NCBI RefSeq assembly: GCF_014633365.1
Contig: NC_068339.1
Location: 33,365,316-33,429,315, forward strand
Length of the DNA: 64,000 nt
Origin: Diospyros lotus
Lineage: Eukaryota > Streptophyta > Magnoliopsida > Ericales > Ebenaceae
Direction: 5' to 3'
Shown here: positions 23,186 through 34,373 of the stretch, one piece after another
How the letters are laid out: each line of letters starts with the position of its first letter
How positions within the stretch are numbered: position 1 is the first letter of the stretch
Made by a program: the position numbers and the translations under genes
The notes under the pieces: generated by a model
The model's database searches: none
What the model was told of the DNA's origin: nothing
Seen by the model: the letters and a program-made list of their open reading frames with translations, nothing else

Positions 23186-24993
23186 ACATGGACTTCTTCT
23201 CTTGCAATGATTCCTTCAAGTTGAAATCAAAGGAGGAGCTCAATAAGGCAAGTTCTAATCTCTTCATGATCTCTTTAACTTTTGAATCAAGAGTTTTGTG
23301 ATTTAATCACCAAAAAACATCCTATATTTGGAAAGAAATTCTTAGGAAGTGTCTATGTAAAAAGAATTATAAATCTTTCTTAATCCTTGTCTATGCTTGT
23401 TAAAGTGTTTTGGAACTCAAATAGGGCTTGTTCTACTCTATAATCCATTAGGAATGGTGTGTTGGTTGTTAGGATGTAGATCATGCAAAAATTTTGGTGT
23501 TTCTTACATGTTTCGGGTGTCCTATTTTGAGCCAAAGTATTATGTGGGTTAACAGATGCCTAAGAAGCTATCGTTCATTTGGCCTTGCAGGGGTAAGCTA
23601 TCGACCGTTTTTGGAAGGTTGTCGACTATTTCTGCCCAAAATGAGGAGACTGTCAACCATTTTTGGGAGGCTGTCGACTGGTTGTACTATTCCTTTACTA
23701 CCAAATTCAAGTTGTTTCCCAAGTGCTCCCTCTCGTATTCATCTCTTGGATAAATGTCTTTGGGAGATAAATATGCGTATTTGGGCATGCTAATGGGTTA
23801 ATCTTGGAACTGTTTGGTATTATGAAATGGATTGTGTTTAATGCGGATGTCTTCATTCGATATGTTTTATATGCTATGACACATATATGTTGTGATGTTC
23901 GACCATGGGCGGTATTCATTGGGGGTCATGTTTTGTATTTATTGGGAGTGTGAGCATTGGCATGACATGCTTGGCATGTGAGTGCTGGCTCATGTATGTT
24001 AGGAGAACATGTGCATGTAGAGTATTTCTCATGTGTGAATTATTATGTTAACATAGCATGGCTTGATGCTTGGCTTATAGGGGCTTTACTATCACATTTA
24101 TCCTATAAGAGCCACTACATTTCTTATGTGTTGCATTGCATGGTGAGGGTATGAGTGGTTGCATTGTGGAAAAGGAAGCGCGACTTCCATGATCTTGATC
24201 TTATACAAGCATTGGCTCGAGATTGTGCTGAGGGGCTTCGGCTCATGCTTCTATTATGGTGTTGTGGGGGGTTATGGTGGTTACGAGGTTGGTGGTTCTG
24301 ATTTGGGAGCTTTAACTTATGATCTTGATATGCTAGCCAGTTTATGGCAACTACAGGTTTGTATACAGGACCTTAGGTGCCACTAACTGTGTACCTTATG
24401 TGGGCCCCAAGGACCATATGTGCGCATTCCTTCATTTATATCATTGATTTGACATTATGATTCTCGGTATGGCATAATGCACTGAGCATGACTTGAATTG
24501 AATAAATTTTAGTTCCTGAGTAAGTCAACTATCAGCCTTGCTATTCTTTTCTTCTATATGCACTTGTTAGGCTTTATGGCTCATATTTGCTTCTCACTAT
24601 TCTAGGTACCGACAAGGGTAAGGTTAGGGATGGCCCATGATGGGTTGATCATTGGGGTAGTAGTGTATAGAGCTCACCAAAACAAAAGATCATAGGGTGT
24701 CATTTTGGGTTTTTTTAAGAGGTTAGCTAAACTTTTGTGTCCTAAACCGATTGTGGTCTCTGTTCAAGGCCTAATGAATTGTAATGAGGAAAATGGTGGT
24801 GGATACTTTTAATGTGTGACATTGTAAAATTGAGTGTCCTTATCTTTGTTTCTTATCTTTTAATGCTCCCTCCTGAACTCCTCACTTATGGGGTCTCCAG
24901 GAGTGGGGTCGTTACACCCTTCTCCCAAGAGACTCTACTTTGGATGTTCTCAAGACAAATAAATTTAATTATTGTAGTTTGGCAACAATAATT

Positions 24994-25900
24994 TGGCTCC
25001 ATCTGTGGGAAATAGATGAAAAGTCATCTACCTTGGGAAAATTTATGAAGATTGCTCGCAAGAACACGCTACTCCAGTTTGGTAATCCTCAACATGCAGT
25101 GCCTCCTCGTGGCTCAGTTTTCAAATCCTCTTGGGAACCATTGGGGAGCTTTCGCAAGGCTTTTTCCCTACTTATGAGCCTTCCAAGGCTTTTCTTCCAC
25201 TATTACGCCGACCCTCGGGGGAAAAAAATACCTCCCCACCCTGTGTCATGTGCGTTCTTTAAAGCAAGGAACCACTCAAGGAAAGTGGGAAGGTTAAAGG
25301 AGACATGTCCTTCATGTATGCTCTTATATAACCGGAATTTGACGATAAGGATCGTAACTCTTTAATCATGCCTAATCCTGAGCAAGAATGAACCCTAAAG
25401 TCATTCAAAAGAGGATCAACTTCTTCATTGGGAGGCTTGGGTCAGTCGACTCCCTAGGTTCATTATATCTTAACCCGAGACAGAGGGTTAGTACCTTAGG
25501 CTTATTAGCTTCCTAAGATATGCCTTTCCCTAAGCTCGAGTGTGCTTTAGAGCAAAGAGGTGCCCACCACCTTATAAGTAGATGAAGCAGGAATTGGTGA
25601 GCTACACGAGGTGTCGACGAGATGAGATTAATATCGGCATTCTCTGCAACAACTTATTCTACAACCATTCCTATCTCTCAATCACTACATCTGCCCCCTT
25701 TGCTTGAAGATGTTTGACGTTCAACACCAATCCCCCCAAGCCCATTACAGGCAGGATCAAGTGACAAGTGGTGACTAGGGTTTCTCATATGCCTTTGCCA
25801 TAAATGCTTCAAAGATAAAAAACTATCAAAGCCGCTGGCAGTAATATGTTGATCACTTCAGGAATGCCATACTCCAAGAGTTCGAAGCAGATTACTCATG
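24994..25900 (+). pseudogene. Leader and possible gag remnant of the third Tat-type element
   Basis: The stretch starts with the primer-binding site TGGCTCCATCTGTGGGAA and so occupies the place of a 5' leader and gag. The longest open frame (24940-25365, plus) begins upstream inside the LTR and has no domain I recognise. The assignment therefore rests on position after the LTR and primer site, not on protein similarity. The stretch ends where inverted LTR sequence begins near 25930. Confidence 0.4.
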
Positions 25901-25929
25901 ATTGTGAGCCAAAAGCCGCAAATCTACAA

Positions 25930-28399
25930 GAAAATCACTTAAGTGAAGACAATACTTATTGGAAGCTAACTCATTGTAACCACAGACATAGATGCATGTA
26001 TCAAACCACATAAACAAAATGCATTTGTATAGAAAATGATGCAGTAGTAATAGTAGGTATGTATTGTATATACCTATATGTTTGACGTAATGATGTCGAT
26101 ATGACGAGGGGTCATAATAAAGGAAAGAGTTCCCTAAAATGACAAATAGGAAATAAAATATATTTGGGCTTAAATTAATATTTATTCTTGTGTTTGTATC
26201 TTTAGATTGCAAAACGTTTCTTGTTAAAGGGCAAAAAGGTCGTGTGTGATGACGCCTTGCTAGAGACCAATCTTGTCTTATGTGTTCATACTGACACATT
26301 GCCAACATATTCGAAAGTTTAATGAGTCATATGCAATAGGTATAGTCTCTGGCTTAAACCAGGAGAGATGACGTATGATTAAGTAGGACACTTCGGCAAG
26401 AAGTTGTGCTGTCGTAGGTTCTCACAAAAAAAAGAACAAATAGAAGTAATGACGTCGATATGACGAGAGGTCGTCATAAAGGAAAGAGTTTCCTAAAATG
26501 ACAAATAAGAAATAAAATATATTTGGGCTTCAATTGGATTTGGGCCAAATATTAAATTTGGGCTAAATTGTATTTGGACCAAATATTTTATTTAAACTAA
26601 TTATAATTGAATTTGGGCCACTTAATTAAGTTTCTAGTTAGACTAGGATAAACCCATTTAATTAAGTTCCTAGTTAGACTAGGATAAATGGGCCAGCCCA
26701 TATCCATTATGTAACACCCCACTTTCTCTAGCGTTATGCCCCACAAGCCAACTATATTTTATGTAATTGATCATATTTTTCATTGAAATTCTTTATCTTC
26801 AATCAATTATTATTGCAAGGCATTATGTTTATTTGTCATTGATATATGTCATCATTATTTATTGCGATCTATACTTAATAAAGTCCATAGATCAAATAAG
26901 CTCATGGAATATAGTCGTGCATAGGGATGGAGATCATGAAACATATTCCTTATAAGCCCTGGTCTTAAATGTTCCTAGTTATAGAGTTATTAGGAATGAA
27001 CACTAATAACTCAGATAGGTAACACATATGATACATGCTCAATCAAGAGAATGCCTTGTTTCATGGACATTGGTGTGAGGACACTAGTGCATATATGTGG
27101 GTGCTTATTATAAGAATAAGTACATTGAACTAACCCGTTACAGAATTCCTAATGGTTATTGTTTAATGTCAAATTGGAATTCTTATGTTGCAATTATGCA
27201 GATTGATCCTTAAACTTGAAACATCATGGTAGTCTTACATTTGGCTGGTTATGCCTTGGTACTTTTTTGGATTCTAATGAAGTCATTGACAGTCACTGGG
27301 TGTGACTATGTCACATATGAAGGCTTGTAAATGTCAAAAATAGAATTCATCACTTATCGTCAACATGAGAGATGTTCTATGTATTCTGATGATTTCATGA
27401 CTGTGGAAATCCTTGGCCAAGGTGAGGTAGAAATCAAAAGGTGTTTTAATTTCACCTATCAAGTCATAAATCTGGAATGGATGCATAGTTATTGAACGAT
27501 TAGAGTTTCGTCATAAAACCATACCCTAAATTCAATCGGGATATAAATCGATGAAATAATTTTACTGCATGGTAATTGCAATTGAAAAGATCCGCGTTCA
27601 TTTCATCATTGGCTAGGTATTCATGGTATGTTCCTAGACGTTAACCATGATATGTAGGGTTTTAGAATTAATTTCACTAATTCTAAAAACTATTAATTAA
27701 AGAGTTTAATTAATAAGACCATGAGATGAGTTTAATTAAACCAATGAGTTAGCCCTTGATATAGCCCAAATAGAGTTAGCCCTACATCTAGTTTAATGGT
27801 GGACCTAAGGGGTCACACACATAGATCGAGCCCATTCCACAATTAAAAAGAACACAGAAAGGCGGCCCAATGTGATTAAGGGTCAGGCCTAAAGTGTTTA
27901 GGGTTTTCTATAACGTATTTAGGGTTCTTAAACTCTATTTATGTGCCGCTTAAGATGTTGAAAACCAAGGAAGAAAATTTCGTCTCTCTCAAAACGCATC
28001 TAGGGTTACTAGCACGACCAAGGAATTTGTGGAAGAATCAATCATGTGGACTTACTTGGAGGAGATCATGTTTGTGTCTCTGCGAATCAAAATCAGAAGG
28101 CATCGAAGGCTGCACTATCGCAGTTCCTAACAATTGTGCCGTCGTAAGTTCTCACAAAAAAGAACAAATAGACGAAATGACATCGATATGACGAGAGGTC
28201 ATCATAAAGGAAATACCTTCCTAAAATGACAACTAGGAAATACAATATATTTGGGCTAAATTACATTTGGACCCAATATTTTATTTAAACTTATAATTGG
28301 ATTTGGGCCACTTAATTAAGTTTCTAGTTGGATTAGGATAAACCTATTTAATTAAATTCCTAGTTGGACTAAGATAAATGGGCCAGCCCATATCTATTA
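25930..28399. mobile_element. Composite of LTR fragments with direct and inverted copies
   Basis: Three direct copies of a block with CGATATGACGAGRGGTCRT, TAAAGGAAAGAG and CTAAAATGACAAATAGGAAA lie at about 26090-26175, 26450-26520 and 28170-28250. The last two are each followed by the same segment ending CAGCCCATATCYATTATGTA (26705 and 28395). The middle (26710-27370) opens TGTAACACCCCACTTTCTC and is the reverse complement of the fragment at 10367-11021. The layout suggests an LTR pair of a short non-coding element with LTRs nested in it. I see no coding domain. Confidence 0.5.
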
Positions 28400-29320
28400 T
28401 GTAACACCCCACTTTCTCTGGCGTGTTATAATTTGGGACAATTCTGAGATAATAAATTTTTTTTCTTTCAAACTAATGCTAAACCATATCATTCCTCATA
28501 TCTATCCTAAAATTTTCATACATCCATCTCAAAAGCGAATCATCATATACATCAAATGCAAAAGCTAGAATCGAACCTAAACTTTAATATTAATCATAAA
28601 TCAGTTCTAACATCATCATTCCTTAAAACGTTCAGAATTCAAAGTAGTAGAACTTAAATACATGGGCTACATAACGTACATTCAATTCACATTCAATTCA
28701 TCATGCACTTTGCTAAGTCCCATTTCCTGCCTCATTAATCCTAATTTATGCTATAATCTCCATCTGAAACGTTTGAATATTCCAGGGGCAAAGCCCAAGT
28801 TAAATGATGAATCATCTAAGTAAGGGTACAAAATCATATTTTTGTGCATGAATGCAATATGCAAAACGTCTTCATTTCCTTCCATGAATCAACCGCACCT
28901 TAATGCTAACCCCCATTTCTACGACTTCCTATCCATGCCGAGGTAAGTGGGTGCAACGGTACCAGCCCACATTCCCATTGAATTGAATGCACCTTAATGC
29001 TTCCCCTTATTTCTATAGCTTCCTATCCACGTCGAAGTAAATGGGTGCAGCGGTGCCGGTCCGCATTCTCATTTGAGCCAACCGCACCTTAATGCTACCA
29101 CCAATTTCTACGGCTTCCTATACCATGCCGAGGTAAATGGGTGCAGCGATGCCAGCCTGAAATCAATAATATCATTGTGAATATACATACATTTTATCAT
29201 TAATACATGTAAATGTAATCTACATGATGCATAGTATATCAAGGCATGTCAACATAATAGAATCGTTCACATAAAATCGGGTTTTGGAAAAACCATTTAC
29301 GGGGTAGGACCACTTACCTT
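28400..29320 (-). mobile_element. Tekay-like LTR fragment with three ~95-bp repeats
   Basis: The start TGTAACACCCCACTTTCTC followed by GGCGTGTTATAA, and the phrase GTTTGAATATTCCAGGGRCA (near 28770), are shared with the Tekay LTRs at 34374 and 41446 in the same orientation. Three direct repeats of about 95 bp start near 28895, 28989 and 29084 (GCACCTTAATGCTNMC ... GGTAARTGGGTGCARCG). The right end is not defined. Confidence 0.6.
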
Positions 29321-30039
29321 TGACAAATTTTGAACACCTCAAATAACGTGCATTGCCTCGATTTGTGTGCCAACCTCAAAATTCACACAAGTTACTTCAC
29401 CTTAAGCACCCTAATCATCATATTATCCAAATAAACATAAAAAATAAGGCAATTAGCACCAAAACACCAAACGTTTTCAAGTTTTTGCGATTATATCCAA
29501 TCATTTCAATTTTGGCAAAAAGTATCAATTTTATGAAATTAGTTGCAATTTTGGATAGCTCTCTAAATCGAATCCCCAGGCGACACAGGTGGCATGCCAC
29601 GTAGCTTTATAAAGACCACATTGACTGAAGTAAAAACAAAAGTAAAATAAAAACCACGTGGGTTAACCGCGATTAAACCCACGGGGAATCGGAACATTAA
29701 AACCAAACCCTGGAAGAGAAAGAGCCCGAATAGTCGATCAACGCAAAGAGGAATTAGAGATCGATGGTGACATCCTTGAGGAAGTAATCAAAGGACGAAG
29801 ATGACGAGACCGAGGAGTGACATCGATGGTTTAGAAACAGTTTTACAAAGCTCCCAGAAAACAAATTTCTTAATAAGGTGGAGGAAGGAGATGAAACGTA
29901 AGTGGCTTACTATTCATCGAACTATTCATCATCAAGACTCTTCAGTTGTTTTGATCTTCGTCTGAAGAAGAGTTCGATCGGACTTGTCCATTTTTTTTTA
30001 TTTTGCATTAAATGTGTAAAAAAAATTATACAATTTTAT
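29321..30039. other. Unassigned stretch left of the Tekay 3' fragment
   Basis: I see no gene here. The small open frames have no domain. Part of it may be internal sequence of the plus-strand Tekay fragment that follows, but no gag-pol motif is visible. Confidence 0.35.
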
Positions 30040-30938
30040 ATTTTGAATGTTGAGTATGTTTCAAATTTCGAGGATGGAATTATTTTAAGGGGGGAGAATA
30101 TAATACCCCATATTTCCGTGAAGATGCCACGTATTTTAAGTGAGTTTAAAATACCAAAAAATATATTTAAAATGTCAACGAGTGACCAAATTAGTTGCAG
30201 GGAGTGCCCTAGATCTTAGATACTTGAGGATAAAAGTATATTTTTTACGAGCATCCCGAGGCGAGATTTATGATGCTGAAAGAAATTAAATCAGAGATGG
30301 TTTTTCGGTTAAGTTAAGTTATAGCCTAAAATAGCCGAATGCTGGTAAGGGGCTTCGGGAAATCGTACATATCGAGTAATTTTGATTTATTAATTTTGAG
30401 ATTTTAAGTATCTCGATAAATTTGATGTTTTAGGGTGTAATTGTAATTAGAAAATTATCCAAATGAAATAAGGATAAAATTAAGAGCTCATGTGGTAAAA
30501 TATTAAAGTTGAGGACTTGAAATAAGGGCCAAAGTGTTATTTGAAAGAAGTTTGGGGTGTTAGCTTGGATTTCAAAAGTTAAATTCATTCTAGCTTGGGA
30601 TTTCAAAAGCCATTCAATTTTAGGCTTGAGTCTTTGGAGTCCATGGCTAAGATTGTGACAAGTGGCATAATGTGATTAGTTGAAGAAATTTATAAATAGG
30701 CACCATGGGTTGTTCTCAAATCATTCCAAGCAAGCTTGAGAGTTGAGGCACTCTAAGAGGAGGAGCTTGCTCTAGAGAGAGAGTAAGAAGTTCGGGAAGA
30801 AGGCGGGAAGGAATCGAAGGAGAAGCCAGGGAGAACGAGCCTCATCGGAGTTACGAGCCTTTGCCAGAGTTCTCCAAAATCAGTCAGCAAAAAAGCGAGG
30901 TAAGTCTAATTTTTTTTTATAATCCTGTAGAGGGTCGC
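30040..30938 (+). mobile_element. Tekay-type 3' end: polypurine tract and truncated LTR
   Basis: CAAATTTCGAGGAYRRAATT, then AAGGGGGGAGAA (about 30089-30100), then TATAATACCCCATATTTC (from 30101) is the mirror of the complete element's 3' end at 36579-36640 in the opposite orientation. The LTR is followed for about 838 bp, to GAGGGTCGCG at 30938. It then breaks off into CACTA transposase sequence; the corresponding point in the complete LTR is near 42757. This is the first part only, and the TATA box TATAAATAGG (about 30690) is retained. Confidence 0.8.
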
Positions 30939-33900
30939 GTTATGCAACATACAATGCCAACTGGTAATTGTGTGCCCGATGAATTTTATCATACTAAAAA
31001 GTTGGTTTCTAAGCATGGACTTGGTTGTCAGAAGATCGATTGTTGTCCAAATAGTTGTATGTTATATTATAAGGATGATTAATTTGAGACGAGTTGTAAG
31101 TTTTTCAGTCATCCTCGTTTTAAATCTGCAAGAAGTGGCACAGGAAAATTTAAAGAAATTCCTTTTAAGAGAATGTGGTATTTTCCCCCCATACCAAGAT
31201 TGCAAAGAATTTATACTTCAACCATTACTGCTTCGAACATGAGATGGCACTATGAAAATCAGAGAGAGTTTGGGGTATTGTCTCACCCGTCTGACAGTGA
31301 AGCATGGAAATATTTTGATCGGACACATCCTGACTTCTCTACTAATCCTAGAAATGTAAGGCTTGGATTGTGTGCTGATGGGTTCACCTCATATGGTCAA
31401 TCGAGTCGCCCGTACTCTTGTTGGCCAGTAATTGTGATCCCATATAATTTTCCTCTTAGATTATGTTTGAAAAGAGAGTTTATGTTTTTAACGGTTATTA
31501 TTTCGAGTCCTTCAAATCCCAAAAGTAAGATAGACGTATTTTTATAGCCTTTAATTGATGAACTGAAATTGTTTTGGCACGAAGGAGTGTTAACTTATGA
31601 CATATCCATAAAACAAAATTTTATGATGAAAGCAACTCTGTTGTGGACTATCAATGATTTTCCTGCATATGGAATGTTATCTGGTTGGATGACATCAGGT
31701 AGATTAGCATGCCCGTATTGTATGGAAAACACAAAAGCTTTTAATCTCAAGTACAGTGGGAAAACATCATTTTTTGATTGTCACCGACAATTTTTGCTAA
31801 TGGATCACCCTTTTCGGAGGAATATAACTGCATTTCGAAAAAATAAAGTTGATAATTCTTGTCCACCTCCTCGTTTAAGTGGAGAAAACGTATTTGGTAG
31901 AGTATTTAATGTCCCGTCTATCTTAGAACAACAAAATTGTGTTATGATCGGATATGGTGTGCAACACAATTGGACAAAAAGAAGTATTTTTTGGGACTTG
32001 CCATATTGGAAAGATAATCTTATCCGACAGAACTTAGATGTCATGCACATCTTGAAGAATATTTTTGATAATCTTTTCAATATAATCATGGATGTGAAAA
32101 GTAAAACTAAAGATAATAGCAAAGCTAGAATGGACCTGAAAGAATATTGCAGGCGGAAGGAGTTGGAATTAGTAGAACATGGTGGGGGTAAATATTGGAA
32201 ACCTAAAGCTCAATATACTTTCACGAGAGAAAAAAAGTTAAGTATTTTGAAATGGATAAAATAACTTAAACTCTGTGACGAGTATGCATCTAGATTGGGC
32301 AGATGTGTTGATATGAAGAACGAAAAATTGTTTGGCTTGAAGAGTCATGATTGTCATGTTCTTATGGAGCGATTACTTCCAACGGCATTTTCAGGATTAC
32401 CAGATCGAATTTGGAGTCCAATAATTGAGTTATGCCAGTTTTTCAAAGAAATATGCTCAACAACGTTAAGAATTGAACATTTGGAAGTTATGGAACAGAA
32501 CATCCAAATCATTCTATGCAAAATAGAGCGTGTATTTCTGTCTGGATGGTTTAACTCAATGGAACATCTCCCAGTACATTTAGCTTACGAAGCAAAGGTC
32601 AGAGGGCCAATCCAATACAGATGGATGTATCCATTTGAACGATAATAATAATTTTATATTCATATAATTTATTGATTTTGCCGTATAGTTTATTATGTTT
32701 TTTTTTCATAAATTAAGACAACTTTAAAATGATTTAGGTTCCTCGATACTTTAAAGAAAGTCCGGAATAAGGCTCGCATAGAAGGATCTATCTGTGAGGC
32801 ATATTTAATTGAGGAGACGACCACATTTGGTTCATATTATTTTGAATCAAATATTCAATCAAGGAGGACGAGAGCCCCTCGAAATGATGACGGGGGAGAA
32901 TCTTCGCATTCACAAATTTCTATCTTCAATTATCCGGGTTGTGCGGCTGGTCCAATGAAAAAAAGATGGTTGGATGTGAATGAGTTCCAAACAGCAAAGT
33001 TGTATGTCTTGCTAAATACGCCAGAGGTCGAACCTTATATTGAGTAAGAATCCAAACTTAATTATATTAATATATTTATGAGTTCATATTAATAATTTTT
33101 TCATATTATGTTGATATATATATTTTAATGTTTCAGCATGTACACAAACATGTTACATGAATTATCGCCAGTAATCAGTGACAAAGAATTAGACAAACAA
33201 ATCGAGGAGCATTTTTGTGTTTGGTTCCATAATCATGTAAGTTTGTAAAGTTTAGGATATTTCTTAATTTAATATTAATTATGTATACATAAAGTGATGG
33301 AAATATTTGGTTAGGTGAAATTAAGTGGCGAAGTTATTACAGACCCACTAATTCAGAGCATAGGGTGGGGGCCAACTCCCAACGTGAAATATTGGCCAAT
33401 GTATTTCGTCAATGAATACAAATTTCATACTATTGAATGGAGTCAGAGTAGGTCGATAGAAAACTATGGTGTTTGCGTGTCTGCGTCAGGAGGTGAAGCT
33501 TCACATATGAATTATTATGGAAAACTTATAAACATACTTGAGTTAGAATATGCAGGCTTACCAATAAAAAGAGTGATTTTGTTCAAATGTTAATGGTATG
33601 ATCCAAGTCCACGAGGAACTAAAATTCATGATAAATATGGAATTGTAGACATTCGATCATCAAGAAGATATAGGAAATATGATTCATTCATATTTGCCCA
33701 ACAAGCTGAACAAGTGTATTATGCGCCTTACCCTAATTGCTGTCGTGAAAAAAATGATTGGATGGTTGTAATTAAAACAAATGCACGAGGTACAATAAAT
33801 TCTCCTGAAGCTAACATTGAAGAGCCTTTTCAAGAGGATGAAATATTGCAACGGCCTATAATTGATGTAAATATTGACCTCGAAGGCACTTTACAATATG

Positions 33901-34064
33901 ATAATGGGCTAGTAGAGGAAGTTGATGTCTCCAATATCGTTGAGGAAGAAGAAAATGATGTGGATGAAGAATCTATTTCAGAAAAAGACGAGAAAGATAT
34001 ATTATCTGATGACAGAGATAGTGACCAGGAAGACATTGATGAATATATAGAAGAAGATGACTGA
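30939..34064 (+). pseudogene. CACTA TNP2-type transposase, 5'-truncated, lightly decayed
   Basis: The frame opens in mid-gene (CVPDEFYHTKKLVSKHGL, YCCPN-type motif near 31050), so the transposase-associated N-terminus is missing. Next come PPIPRLQRIYTS, NVRLGLCADGF and WPVIVIPYNFP, then the tnp2 core (DELKLFWHEGVLTYD, GWMTSGRLACPYC, QNLDVMHILKNIFDNL at 32029-32075), a DUF4218-like part (LPTAFSGLPDRIWSPIIELC) and a DUF4216-like end (NYYGKLINILELEY). Likely exons are to 32643, about 32739-33044, 33137-33237 and 33315-34064; short introns carry GT/AG borders. The last exon ends in a very acidic tail. In-frame stops near 31080, 31545, 32263 and 33591 show decay, yet most of the frame survives. 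Family role: cutting and joining of CACTA ends. Confidence 0.9.
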
Positions 34065-34373
34065 TAGTTTTTTTTTTTTGTGCATGCTAATTAATAACCT
34101 TTGTATTTTTAAAATATGAATATTAATAATTTGTGTACCTGTACTTTTAGTATGATAACCTTGATGTTAATGTAATTTTGTTTTTCATATATATATAATT
34201 GTCAAAATAGATGTCAGAACATTCAACACCTTCGGGTAGGGGAAGAGGTAGAAGTAGAACATCTTATAGGACCACACCTTCGCCAGATGCCAATTCTGGT
34301 TTGCAATATTCTTCTCCTGACTCCACACCTGTTGTCTATTCCACACAATTCAATCTCCAATCACCACCCCCAC

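Larger units (their letters stand above)
20836..24916 (+). mobile_element. Solo LTR (about 2.4 kb) interrupted by a nested LTR
   Basis: It opens TTTAACATCCCAATTTC (TG probably mutated to TT) and closes GGGGTCGTTACA. The flanks TCCTT (20831-20835) and CCCTT (24917-24921) differ at one base, consistent with a target-site duplication. The total is 4081 bp because another LTR of roughly 1.5-1.7 kb lies inside (to 23185). A 108-bp direct duplication is at 21231-21446, and TATA-like sequence is near 21115. A short array of GTCGAC-like words (ATCGACCGTTTTTGG, TTGTCGACTATT, CTGTCAACC, CTGTCGACTGG) is at 23589-23690. No protein domain is present. Confidence 0.75.
20515..24991 (+). mobile_element. Third Tat-type LTR, split by a 4.1-kb insertion
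   Basis: The outer parts 20515-20835 and about 24917-24991 join into one LTR end: GAATCTGACTTAAGCATCATAG near 20547, C/T-rich GACTCTAAAGACC repeats, then CAAGACAAATAAATTTAATT close to the end at about 24990. It is followed by TGGCTCCATCTGTGGGAA (24994-25011), the same type of primer-binding site as at 11109. The right-hand border is good to a few bases. Confidence 0.6.
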
